Shown here: piece after piece, positions 23,951-32,002 of the stretch
Position numbering within the stretch: position 1 is the stretch's first letter
Layout of the letters: every line of letters begins with the position of its first letter
NCBI GenBank assembly: GCA_011526045.1
Contig: WYBE01000039.1
Coordinates: 1-35,657, forward strand
DNA: 35,657 nucleotides
Reading direction: 5' to 3'
Source: Nevskiales bacterium
Lineage (GTDB): Bacteria; Pseudomonadota; Gammaproteobacteria; Steroidobacterales; GCA-2729495
Notes under the pieces: generated by a model
Told to the model about the DNA's origin: nothing
The model's database searches: none
What the model saw: only the letters and a program-made list of their open reading frames with translations
Made by a program: the position numbers and the translations under genes

Positions 23951-24964
23951 ATGGCATTGAAGGAATTCAACGACCTCGCGGATTTCGATGTCGCGCAGAT
24001 CAAGGCGCTGCTCGCGCTCGCGACTCGCCTGCAGAAAAAACCCGAGCCCCAGGCGCTGGCCGGAAAAGTGCTGGCGCTGCTCTTCCTGAGCCCGTCGCTG
24101 CGCACGCTGTCGTCCTTCCAGGCGGCCATGGTGCGCCTTGGCGGCGGCTCCTTCGTGATCTCGCCGGACATGTCCATCCATGGGCTGGAAACCCGCTCCG
24201 GGATCGTCATGGACGGGGTGGCCGCCGAGCACCTGCGCGAAGCGATTCCGGTGATCTCCTCCTACGGCGATGCGCTCGGCATCCGCGCCTTCGCCAACCG
24301 CGCGCGGATCGAGGACGATCTCGCCGACCGCGAGTACCACGCGATGCGCGAGCTCGTGCGGATTCCGCTCATCAACATGGAATCCGCGATCCAGCATCCC
24401 TGCCAGAGCCTGGCGGACTGGAAGACCCTCGACGAACTCGGCGTGGCCGGAAACGGCGGCAAGTTCGTGCTCTCCTGGGCCTGGCACCCGAAGGCGCTGC
24501 CGCTGGCGGTGCCCTCCGCCACGCTGCACATGGCGGCGATGCGCGGCATGGACGTCACCGTCGTGCGCCCCGAGGGCTTCGAGCTGCCGCAACTGATCAT
24601 GGACAAGGCCCGCAAGGCGGCCGCCGCCTCGGGCGGATCCGTGCGCGAGACCAACGACCGGCGCGAAGCCCTTGAAGGGGCCCACGTGATCTACGCCAAG
24701 GAATGGTCCTCAACGCGACACTACGGCGATCGCGTCGCCGACGCGAAACTGCGCGAGGATCTGCAGGACTGGCGGGTGGACGATCCCTGGTTCGCCACCA
24801 CACACGCGGATTGCAGGTTCATGCACTGCCTGCCCGTGCGCCGCGGCGTGGCGGTCACAGACCGGGTGCTCGACGGGCCGCGCAGCGTGGTCATCCACGA
24901 GGCGCAGAACCGGATGTGGGCCCAGATGGCAGTGCTCTTCCAGATGCTCGGACCGGGAGCCTAG
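23951..24964 (+). CDS. argF': N-acylornithine carbamoyltransferase, possibly succinyl-specific
   Basis: A 337-residue enzyme from ATG 23951 with AAGGAA upstream. The carbamoyl-phosphate motif is SLRT (residues 49-52) in place of the STRT of ornithine carbamoyltransferase; the catalytic HCLP is in FMHCLPVRRG. Whole segments (GLETRSGIVMDG, EHLREAIPVISSYGDALGIRAFA, WAWHPKALPLAVPS, EAQNRM) align with the AOTC/SOTC group rather than with ArgF. In Xanthomonas campestris AOTC, residue 92 is Glu; Bacteroides SOTC has Pro there, and published changes of Glu92 to Ala, Ser, Val or Pro turn the enzyme to N-succinylornithine. Here residue 92 is Ala (MDGVAAEH). The pathway therefore goes through N-acylcitrulline, and the acyl group may be succinyl. 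Confidence 0.9.
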   Translation: MALKEFNDLADFDVAQIKALLALATRLQKKPEPQALAGKVLALLFLSPSLRTLSSFQAAMVRLGGGSFVISPDMSIHGLETRSGIVMDGVAAEHLREAIPVISSYGDALGIRAFANRARIEDDLADREYHAMRELVRIPLINMESAIQHPCQSLADWKTLDELGVAGNGGKFVLSWAWHPKALPLAVPSATLHMAAMRGMDVTVVRPEGFELPQLIMDKARKAAAASGGSVRETNDRREALEGAHVIYAKEWSSTRHYGDRVADAKLREDLQDWRVDDPWFATTHADCRFMHCLPVRRGVAVTDRVLDGPRSVVIHEAQNRMWAQMAVLFQMLGPGA

Positions 24965-24967
24965 AAC

Positions 24968-25903
24968 ATGCTGCAGAACCCGCAGAATCGCGACATCGTG
25001 GTGGCGGCGCTGCGCCATGCCGCGCCCTATGTGCGCCTGTACCGGCGCAAGACCTTCGTCATCAAGGCCGGCGGAGAAGTATTCGCCGACCCGGCGAGCA
25101 CGCGTGCGCTGATCGAACAGCTGGCCATCCTGCACCAGGTCGGCATCCGGACCGTGCTGGTGCACGGCGGCGGCCCGCAGAGCACGCGGCTTGCCGAGGC
25201 GCTCGGCGTGGAGACCCGCATGGTCGAGGGCCGGCGGGTCACCGACGAACGCACGCTCGAGGTCGCCACCATGGTGCTCAACGGCCAGATAAACACCCAG
25301 ATCGTGGCCGCCTGCCGCCAGCTCGAACTGCCGGCCATCGGAGTGAGCGGCGTGGATGTCGGGCTGATTCGCGCCCGCCGGCGCGCACCCGTCAGGGTGG
25401 CCGGGCGGGCGGAGCCAGTGGACTACGGCTACGTCGGCGACATCGAGCGGGTGGACACCGCGGTGCTCACCACCCAGCTCGAGAACGGCCTGCTGCCGGT
25501 GGTGAGCCCACTGTCGGCGGACGAAACCGGCACGCTGCTCAATATCAATGCCGACACGGTGGCCGCTGCGCTGGCCTCGGCGCTTGGCGCCGCCAAGCTG
25601 GTGCTGGCGACCGGGGCGCCGGGAATCCTCGAGAACCGCAACGACCCCGGCTCGCTGATTTCCTACGTGGACCTCGCCGGGCTGGAACGACTGGAGAAAG
25701 CCGGCGCCCTCGCCGACGGCATGCTGCCGAAGGCGCGCGCCATCGACGCCGCGATCCGGGGCGGTGTGCCGCGGGTGCATGTCATCTCGTACAAGGTGCC
25801 GGACAGCCTGCTGCTGGAGATCTTCACGAACGAGGGCACCGGCACGCTGGTCGTGGAGAACATCGCCACGCTGTCGAAGGAGGAGAAGTCCCTGCCGGTG
25901 TAG
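24968..25903 (+). CDS. argB: N-acylglutamate kinase
   Basis: A 311-residue amino-acid-kinase-fold protein starting three bases after the argF' stop. Landmarks: FVIKAGGEVF, LVHGGGPQSTRLAEALG, RVTDERTLEVATMVLNGQIN, GTLLNINADTVAAALA, and GGVPRVHVISYKVPDSLLLEIFT near the end. In Xanthomonas the kinase is fused to a C-terminal GNAT acetyltransferase that makes N-acetylglutamate. Here the protein stops after the kinase domain (LSKEEKSLPV), so that activity is not provided by fusion. It phosphorylates the acylglutamate at the gamma carboxyl. Operon position between argF' and argH supports the role. Confidence 0.92.
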   Translation: MLQNPQNRDIVVAALRHAAPYVRLYRRKTFVIKAGGEVFADPASTRALIEQLAILHQVGIRTVLVHGGGPQSTRLAEALGVETRMVEGRRVTDERTLEVATMVLNGQINTQIVAACRQLELPAIGVSGVDVGLIRARRRAPVRVAGRAEPVDYGYVGDIERVDTAVLTTQLENGLLPVVSPLSADETGTLLNINADTVAAALASALGAAKLVLATGAPGILENRNDPGSLISYVDLAGLERLEKAGALADGMLPKARAIDAAIRGGVPRVHVISYKVPDSLLLEIFTNEGTGTLVVENIATLSKEEKSLPV

Positions 25904-25946
25904 GAGCGGCGCGAGCCGCGACGCCATCGCGCACAGGAGAATTCCG

Positions 25947-27137
25947 ATGAGCAGACTCTGGGAGAAAGGCGAGGCACTCGACGCGCGCGTCCTGCGCTAC
26001 ACCGCGGGCGAGGATCATCTCCTCGATGAGCGCCTGGTCCCGTACGACGTACGCGGCTCCATCGCGCACGCGACCATGCTGCACCAGCAGAAGCTGCTCG
26101 GCGCAGCGGACTTCGACGCAATCTGCGCCGGCCTCCAGGCACTCGCGGTCAGCCACACCGCCGGCGAATGGCATATCACGCTCGATGACGAGGATGTGCA
26201 TACCGCGCTCGAACGCCGGCTGACCGAGGCCATCGGCGAGGCGGGGCGGCGCATCCACCTCGGCCGCTCGCGCAACGACCAGTTGCTGACGGCCCTGCGC
26301 CTGTACCTGCTCGACACCGGGCGCGATCTCGAGCGCGCGGCGCTTGCGGTCGCCGAGGCACTCACCGCGCTCGGCCAGCGCGAAGCCGACACTGCCCTGC
26401 CCGGTTACACCCACATGCAGCAGGCGATGCCGAGTTCTGTGCACCTGTGGGCCGACGGTTTCGCGGCGGAGATCCGCGACGACGCCGCGGGAATTGCCGC
26501 CGCCCGGCGCCGGGCGGCGAAGAACCCGCTCGGCAGTGCGGCCGGTTACGGCGCACCGGGTTTGCCGATAGACCGTGAATCCACGCGCAAGCAACTCGGC
26601 TTCGACGCGATCCACGAGCCTGTGACTGCCGTGCAGATCTCGCGTGGCAAGGCCGAGGCGACGCTGGTGTTCGAGCTGACGCTGCTCATGCAGGATCTCG
26701 GCCGGCTTGCCGCCGACCTGCTCCTTTTCTATTCGCAGGAGTTCGCGTTCGTGACGCTGCCGGCGAACATGACCACCGGCTCGTCCATCATGCCGCAGAA
26801 ACGCAACCCCGACGTGCTGGAACTGGTGCGCGCCGCGGGTGCGACGCTGCAGGCGGCACTCACCGAGATCCTGGCGCTGCCGGCGAAACTGCCCTCGGGC
26901 TATCAGCGTGATCTGCAGCGCATGAAGGCGCCGCTGTTTCGCGCCATCGACGTCACGCGCGAGAGCTGCCTGATCATGAAGGCACTGGTCGATGGCGTCG
27001 GATTCCGCCCCGAGAACATCGAACTCGACCCCGGCATCTACGCTGCCGGGCGCGCCAACCGGCTCGTACTCGAGGAAGGCATCAGCTTCCGCGAGGCGTA
27101 CCAGCGGATCGCGAAGGAACTGAAGGACGGCCGCTAG
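25947..27137 (+). CDS. argH: argininosuccinate lyase
   Basis: A 396-residue enzyme from ATG 25947, with AGGAG seven bases upstream. The substrate-binding HLGRSRNDQ, GYTHMQQAMPSS, KNPLGSAAGYG and the fumarase/lyase signature GSSIMPQKRNPD (catalytic Ser in GSS) are all present. It is shorter than most ArgH proteins (about 450-465) because the C-terminal extension is reduced; the tail ends FREAYQRIAKELKDGR. Phrases such as RLWEKG at the start and LPSGYQRDLQRMK match Bacteroidetes ArgH. Last gene of the arginine operon; a hairpin follows at once. Confidence 0.93.
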   Translation: MSRLWEKGEALDARVLRYTAGEDHLLDERLVPYDVRGSIAHATMLHQQKLLGAADFDAICAGLQALAVSHTAGEWHITLDDEDVHTALERRLTEAIGEAGRRIHLGRSRNDQLLTALRLYLLDTGRDLERAALAVAEALTALGQREADTALPGYTHMQQAMPSSVHLWADGFAAEIRDDAAGIAAARRRAAKNPLGSAAGYGAPGLPIDRESTRKQLGFDAIHEPVTAVQISRGKAEATLVFELTLLMQDLGRLAADLLLFYSQEFAFVTLPANMTTGSSIMPQKRNPDVLELVRAAGATLQAALTEILALPAKLPSGYQRDLQRMKAPLFRAIDVTRESCLIMKALVDGVGFRPENIELDPGIYAAGRANRLVLEEGISFREAYQRIAKELKDGR

Positions 27138-27157
27138 CAGGCTGAGGCATAACTGTT
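27138..27157 (+). repeat. 20-bp repeat, copy 1 (after argH)
   Basis: CAGGCTGAGGCATAACTGTT directly follows the argH stop codon. A copy with 17 of 20 identical bases directly follows the GST stop codon at 32993. Both are in the same orientation relative to the plus-strand gene they follow, and both lie between convergent genes. Confidence 0.55.
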
Positions 27158-27172
27158 GGCCGTCACTCAGCC
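27140..27172. terminator. hairpin between argH and the histidine kinase gene
   Basis: GGCTGAG (27140-27146) pairs with CTCAGCC (27166-27172) across a 19-base loop. The structure overlaps the stop of the opposing histidine kinase gene (27167-27169) and begins three bases after the argH stop. No T run follows. It may end transcription from both sides, but the loop is long. Confidence 0.35.
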
Positions 27173-28681
27173 GGACTCGATCAACTCCTGCACCGCCGCG
27201 AGCAACTGCTCCGCGTCGACCGGCTTGCTCATCAGCCGCAACCGCGGGTCGCGGCCGATCTCCTGCATGGCGGTGGAGGTATCGCCCGTGATCAGGAGGG
27301 CGGCAGTCTCACGCCCGAACGAGTGGCGCAGCGCAGCGATCGCATCGGTACCGGTCACGCCTGAGCCCAGGTGGTAATCGGAGATCAGCAGCCGCGGCGC
27401 CGTGCGCGCGGTGGCAGCGAGCTGCAGCGCTTCGTCGAGGGAGCCGGCCGCCGTGACCTGGTAGCCCTCGGCCTGCAGCAGCAGGCGCGTGGCGTTGCGC
27501 ACGGCCGCGTCGTCCTCGATGAGCAGCACCGTGGCATTTGCGCTAGCGGCAGGATCGCCCATCGTCTGGCCGCCGGCGCCAGCGCCCCGCGGCACCGCGC
27601 TGGCGGCAGGCAGGGACAGCGAGAAACGCGAGCCGCGGCCCGGCTTCGAATCCACTTCGAGCCGCAGGTCGAGCAACCGCACCAGGCGCTCGACGATGCT
27701 CAGGCCGAGTCCACAACCGTCGCGCACCGTGTTGGCCGGCACGTCGACCTGGTAGAACTCCTCGAAGATCTGCCCGAGCGCTTCCGGCGCGATCCCGATC
27801 CCGGTATCCAGCACCTCGATGCGGATCAACGCACGCTCGTGCAGGCAACGCAGTTGCACCCAGCCCTCCCGCGTGTACTTAATGGCGTTCGCCACCAGGT
27901 TCTGCAGGATCTGCCCCACCAGCGAACGATCGCTGTGGGCGCAATCCACGCAGGCATCGACCCGCAGTTCCAGCCCCTTGCTCGCGGCGAGCGCGGTGAA
28001 CTCCGCGCGCAACTCGTCGAACAGCGTTGCGACCTCGAAGTCGGTCACCTCGGGCTTGATCGCACCGGACTCCAGCTTGCTGATGTCGAGCAGGGAATTG
28101 AGCAGCCGGGACATCGTGCCGATGGCCAGTGCCTGGTGTTCGAGTGCGTCGGCCGGGGCCGATGCCTTGACTGCCCGGCGCAGCGCGCCGTTCAGCATGG
28201 ACAAGGTCTGCAGCGGCTGGCGCAGATCGTGGCTCGCAGCCGCGAGAAAGCGGCTCTTCGCACGGTTGGCGGCATCGGCAGCCTCCCGCGCCGCCACCAG
28301 TTCCGCCTCGATGCGTTTGCGCGCGGTCACGTCGCGGATCGCCGCCGCGATCAACGGTTCGCCGATGCCCTCGATCGGCGCGAGGCTGATCTCCGCGGGA
28401 AACTCGCTGCCATCGCGCCGCACCGCATACAGGTCGAGGCCGCTGCCCATCGGGCGAACGCGCATCTCGCCGGCGAAACGCCCGCGATGGGCGGCATGGC
28501 TGCCGCGAAAACGCGCCGGCAGCAGGGCTTCGACCGACTGGCCGAGCAGCTCTCCTGCACCGTAGCCGAACAACGCGCCTGCCTGGCGATTGGCGAAGCA
28601 GATCGTGCCGGCCGCATCCACGATCACCATGGCGTCGGGCGTGGACTCGAGCATGCTCTGACTGAGTTTGTCGGGCAACAT
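27167..28681 (-). CDS. orphan hybrid histidine kinase (PAS-HisKA-HATPase-REC)
   Basis: A 504-residue cytoplasmic protein with no membrane segment. A PAS domain covers residues 5-125 (MVIVDAAGTICFANRQAGALFGY; PAC part AAIRDVTARKRIEAEL). The phospho-acceptor is His151 in AAASHDLRQPL, the ATPase has NLVANAIKYT (N box), DTGIGIAPE (G1) and GCGLGLSIVERL (G2), and a C-terminal receiver domain (383-504) has acidic IEDD (388-391), Asp435 in LISDYHLGS and Lys486 in MSKPV. The HDLRQPL/receiver layout matches a group of soluble kinases often found near LuxR-type regulators, but no response regulator with an output domain is nearby. The signal is unknown; PAS may bind a small ligand or cofactor. Domain calls are firm. 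Confidence 0.92.
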   Translation of the reverse strand: MLPDKLSQSMLESTPDAMVIVDAAGTICFANRQAGALFGYGAGELLGQSVEALLPARFRGSHAAHRGRFAGEMRVRPMGSGLDLYAVRRDGSEFPAEISLAPIEGIGEPLIAAAIRDVTARKRIEAELVAAREAADAANRAKSRFLAAASHDLRQPLQTLSMLNGALRRAVKASAPADALEHQALAIGTMSRLLNSLLDISKLESGAIKPEVTDFEVATLFDELRAEFTALAASKGLELRVDACVDCAHSDRSLVGQILQNLVANAIKYTREGWVQLRCLHERALIRIEVLDTGIGIAPEALGQIFEEFYQVDVPANTVRDGCGLGLSIVERLVRLLDLRLEVDSKPGRGSRFSLSLPAASAVPRGAGAGGQTMGDPAASANATVLLIEDDAAVRNATRLLLQAEGYQVTAAGSLDEALQLAATARTAPRLLISDYHLGSGVTGTDAIAALRHSFGRETAALLITGDTSTAMQEIGRDPRLRLMSKPVDAEQLLAAVQELIESG

Positions 28682-28996
28682 CCGCTCAACCCGGCCGGCA
28701 CGGGCAGCGACAGGACAAATCCGGTGCTACGCGTGGCCGTCGCGGCACTCGCGCCGACCATGCACCGCTTGTCGCCAGATTCCGTGAGAAATCGGCGCTA
28801 CGCCTGCCTCTGCCAGCTGGCCTCAACGCTCCCCCATCCTGTCAGCGTGATAGTCCTGCGCCTGCCGCGGCCGTCCACCGGGCAAGCGAGCCTACTATAA
28901 GCCCGCCGGCGGCCAGTCGCACACCCGGCCGGCCCGGATCACCGGCGAACGCGTGGCCACCAGCGCTGCAGCCGCGGCCATGCCTATAATCAACCC
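28682..28996. promoter_or_regulatory. 315-bp spacer with TATAAT at 28985-28990
   Basis: The divergent spacer between the histidine kinase and lptM has no convincing gene. A perfect TATAAT at 28985-28990 ends six bases before the lptM ATG, and no Shine-Dalgarno sequence lies between. If it is a real -10 box, transcription would begin at or next to the ATG and the message would be leaderless. No good -35 is visible at the expected place. On the other strand a TATAGT at 28899-28894 could serve the kinase gene. Confidence 0.4.
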
Positions 28997-29185
28997 ATGC
29001 GCGTTGCGACCTGGATGTTGATGACCATCGTCCTGGGGGCCTGCGGCCTGAAGGGTGATCTGTACCTGCCCGAACCGCCCGCCGCCAAGCCGCAACCCAC
29101 GAGCGTAACGCCGCCTGCCGGCGACCCCAAGCGGGACCAGGACGAGCAGGCCAGGCCGACGCAGGGCCCGGCCGAAGCGCCCTGA
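28997..29185 (+). CDS. lptM: LptM-like lipoprotein (LPS assembly)
   Basis: A 62-residue protein with a lipoprotein signal peptide: MRVATWMLMTIVLGACGLKG, where the lipobox is LGAC and Cys16 is lipidated. The mature start CGLKGDLYLPEPP matches the CGxKGPLYLP family signature of LptM (formerly YifL), which helps mature the LptDE LPS transporter. The rest is a Pro/Ala-rich, charged tail. In many gammaproteobacteria lptM precedes lysA; here an exported CbiX-like gene follows instead. The small size and lipobox make it easy to miss. Confident from the signature. Confidence 0.9.
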   Translation: MRVATWMLMTIVLGACGLKGDLYLPEPPAAKPQPTSVTPPAGDPKRDQDEQARPTQGPAEAP

Positions 29186-29210
29186 CGGTTTCCGCCGAAT
29201 GGAGCACCGC

Positions 29211-30248
29211 ATGAGATCTCCCCGTCGCATCATCGCCGGCACCGCACTGCTGGCACTGGCAATTTCCGCCCATGCCGACCAGGCCGGCGATCATTCCGGC
29301 CACGCGGGTCACGCGGGGCACCAGATGAGCGCCGGACAGCTCGCCGTGCTGCGTCAGAAGGTGCCGCTGTACGCGCACCTCACCGACGAGCAGATCAACC
29401 AGAACATGAGCCGGATGACGCCAGACAGCAGCGAGTATCTCAGCGCCGCAGCCGTGCGCGGCGAAGTCGGCGTGCTCGGACTCGGCCACGGCTATGCGGG
29501 CGACGGCAATGCGCAATTCATGGCGGGCTATGCAAGGGTTGCGCAGACGAAGCCGACGGCCGTCGGCCTCGGCATGTCCATGATGGACTCCGCGCACGTG
29601 CAGTCAGCCGTGGACCAGCTCGTGGCAGCCGGCGCCCGGACGATCGTGGTCCTGCCAAGCGAAACCAGCGAGACGAGCTCGCTGGTGCGACAGTGGCAGT
29701 ACATGTTCGGCCTGCGCGACGCCTCCGCCTACCTCGACGTACCGCGCATCCACACCGATGCGCGCATCGTCATGATGTCCTCCCCGACCCGCAGCCCGAT
29801 CATCGGGCGGATCCTCGGCGAGAACCTGCGCTCCGCGAGTGTCGAGCCCGGCCGCGAAGCCGGCCTGCTGATCATGCACGGGCCTGAAAACAAGGAAGAG
29901 AACGAGGCAGAGCTGCGCAATCTCGCCCGTCTTGCGGAAATCGCCCGGGATGCGTCCGGCCTGTCGGAGGTCTTCTTCGGTTCACTGCAGGACGACGCGC
30001 CGCCGGCGGTCAGAGCCGCCAACGTGCAGGCCCTGCGCGACTGGATCACCCGCACCACGGCGTCCGGCAAAACCGTGATCGTGGCGCCGGTGCTGCTGAC
30101 GGCCAGCGGCCGCGTGTCACAGAAGATCGCCCGGGATCTTCAGGGCCTGGACTACAAGTTCGTGGACAAAGGCATGATCGGCAATCCGCTGTTCGCCGAG
30201 TGGGTCGAGCAGACCGTGGCAGCGGGAGTCGTCAGGGCGGGCGGCTGA
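29211..30248 (+). CDS. exported CbiX/SirB-like chelatase-fold protein
   Basis: A 345-residue protein; start ATG 29211 is chosen over 29199 because GGAG lies six bases before it. A signal peptide (RRIIAGTALLALAISAHA) is followed by a His-rich segment DHSGHAGHAGH, a likely metal-binding linker. Two chelatase-like halves follow: VGVLGLGHGYAGDGNAQFM with GHG as in CbiX, and GLLIMHGPENKEENEAELRNL later. CbiX proteins insert cobalt or iron into tetrapyrroles in the cytoplasm; a secreted His-rich form would more likely bind or deliver metal in the periplasm. No cobalamin genes are present. The fold is likely, the function inferred. Confidence 0.72.
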   Translation: MRSPRRIIAGTALLALAISAHADQAGDHSGHAGHAGHQMSAGQLAVLRQKVPLYAHLTDEQINQNMSRMTPDSSEYLSAAAVRGEVGVLGLGHGYAGDGNAQFMAGYARVAQTKPTAVGLGMSMMDSAHVQSAVDQLVAAGARTIVVLPSETSETSSLVRQWQYMFGLRDASAYLDVPRIHTDARIVMMSSPTRSPIIGRILGENLRSASVEPGREAGLLIMHGPENKEENEAELRNLARLAEIARDASGLSEVFFGSLQDDAPPAVRAANVQALRDWITRTTASGKTVIVAPVLLTASGRVSQKIARDLQGLDYKFVDKGMIGNPLFAEWVEQTVAAGVVRAGG

Positions 30249-30280
30249 CGACCGGGCCGCCCGTCAGCAGCAGCGCGGGC

Positions 30281-32002
30281 TCAGCGGTCGGCCGGCAGTG
30301 AGAAAGAGGTGGGCGGCTGCCCGCTGCGGTGGCGTTCCCACATCGTGCGGTAGGCGTTCTCGAGTTGCCGCGTGAAGCCCTCGGTATCGAACAGCGGATA
30401 ACGCTCACGGTTCGCCCACAACCGCCGCCGGATCTCCCCGGCAGCCTCCCGGTGCGTGCCGAAATGTACCGCCCGCTCGATGTACTGCGCCGTCGTGACG
30501 CAGGCCAGCTCCCCGAGGCCGACCGCACGCAGGAAGCTGGTGCAGTTGCGGGCGCAGAAATGCCGGCCGGTGCGGGTGAGAATTGGCAGCCCCGCCCACA
30601 GCGCATCGAGCGCCACGGTCGAGGCATTAACCGTGAAGGTGTCGAGCGCGAGGTCGGCGAGGCGATGTCGGCCGAGGTGCGCCCGCTTGTCCGGGAGGCG
30701 AGCCGCAAACACCAGCCGCTCGTCGCCGATCCCCCGCTCTGCAGCCGCGCGGCGCAGGTTGCGCTCGACTTCGGGATTGCGCCCCTGCGCCAGCCACAGC
30801 TGACTGCCCGGCACGCCGTGAAGAATCTGCATCCAGGCGTCGAAGACCTCGGGATCGATCTTGGTCGGCACGCCGAATGACGCGAACACGAATGCATCGT
30901 CACGCAGGCCGCAATCCCGACGGCTCAACGCATCGAAGTCGATCTCGTGCCGGTCGACGGAGTGGAACGTGTGGGGCAGGCGCGCGATCTTCTCCACATA
31001 GAGCCGGTCTTCCTCCGGCGGCGTCACGGTGGCATCGCCGATGACATAGTCGTACCAGGACAACCCCAGCGCGCCGGCGTGGCCCAGCCAGTACACCTGC
31101 ACGGGCGCCGGCCGGCGGGCGAAAATCTCGATGATCTTGCTGATCACCATGTAGCCGTTCAGATCCACCAGGATGTCGATCTGGTCTTCCACGATCCGCG
31201 CATGGGCGGTGCGCACGTCCATGCTGCTGATATCGATGAACCTGTCGCAGGACTCGCGTATGACCGTCTTGTACTCCGAAGTCTCGAACGGCCGCGAATA
31301 GACCGAGTAGAGATACACCTCGAAGCGCCGGCGATCATGGCTCCGGTACAGTGATTTCGTGACGTGCCCGATCGGATGATCCCCAAAATTCGGCGACACG
31401 TACCCGATGCGAAGCTTGGCCCTGCCGGACCCGACTGCCGGAGCGCTCCAGGTCGTGCGACCGGCTGGCTGACCAATGGCGGTCTCTATGGCAGCCCAGA
31501 TTTCGCGCTCCAGCTCGTAGTCGATGTCCAGGAACGGCACGAAGTAGGCAGCCCTGATCAGGTTCACCAGCTTCGGCTTCAAGCCGACGAGATGGCGGAT
31601 CCGGCTCGCGAGCAGGCGTCGGTCGCCCATCTGTGCCGTGGCCAGGTCGCCGGACACCGACAGGACCAGTGCCTCCTCGCAGTTCGGGTCGAGCGCCAAG
31701 GCCCTGGCGACCGCAGCACGGCTTTCGGCCTCATGCGAGGTGGTGTGCAGACACAAGCCGAGCGCGACCAGGGCCTGGAGATGCTGCGGGTCACGCTGCA
31801 GAGCGAAGCGATAGCTCTCGGCTGCCTGTTCGGGCTGACCGAGGTATTCGAGCGCGGTCCCGACCAGAATCCAGAACTCGGGGCGCTTCGCGAACCTGGG
31901 AAACGTCCGCTTCAGATCCTCCAGCGCAAGCTGGGGCGATCCGGACGCCAGCAGCTCGTGCGTCTTGTGGGAGAGATTGTCGAACGCGATGTCCTCGCTC
32001 AT
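30281..32002 (-). CDS. TPR/O-GlcNAc-transferase homologue (SPINDLY type)
   Basis: A 573-residue protein. Residues 1-130 are helical TPR repeats (VGTALEYLGQPEQAAESYRFALQRDPQHLQALVALG). The GT41 catalytic region begins LRIGYVSPNFGDHPIGH, with the His conserved in the family, and continues with DILVDLNGYM, PVQVYWLGHAGALGLSWYDY, then DAWMQILHGVPGSQLWL and the nucleotide-sugar region RADLALDTF-like (HRLADLALDTFTVNASTVALDALWAGLP). It ends YPLFDTEGFTRQLENAYRTMW. The enzymes move a sugar, usually GlcNAc or fucose, from a nucleotide donor onto Ser/Thr of proteins. Bacterial members often modify flagellin or surface proteins; the substrate here is not known. Confidence 0.88.
   Translation of the reverse strand: MSEDIAFDNLSHKTHELLASGSPQLALEDLKRTFPRFAKRPEFWILVGTALEYLGQPEQAAESYRFALQRDPQHLQALVALGLCLHTTSHEAESRAAVARALALDPNCEEALVLSVSGDLATAQMGDRRLLASRIRHLVGLKPKLVNLIRAAYFVPFLDIDYELEREIWAAIETAIGQPAGRTTWSAPAVGSGRAKLRIGYVSPNFGDHPIGHVTKSLYRSHDRRRFEVYLYSVYSRPFETSEYKTVIRESCDRFIDISSMDVRTAHARIVEDQIDILVDLNGYMVISKIIEIFARRPAPVQVYWLGHAGALGLSWYDYVIGDATVTPPEEDRLYVEKIARLPHTFHSVDRHEIDFDALSRRDCGLRDDAFVFASFGVPTKIDPEVFDAWMQILHGVPGSQLWLAQGRNPEVERNLRRAAAERGIGDERLVFAARLPDKRAHLGRHRLADLALDTFTVNASTVALDALWAGLPILTRTGRHFCARNCTSFLRAVGLGELACVTTAQYIERAVHFGTHREAAGEIRRRLWANRERYPLFDTEGFTRQLENAYRTMWERHRSGQPPTSFSLPADR

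Noticed and set aside
23951..24964. Ordinary ornithine carbamoyltransferase (ArgF)
   Set aside because: SLRT in place of STRT and long segments matching the AOTC/SOTC group place it with N-acylornithine enzymes.
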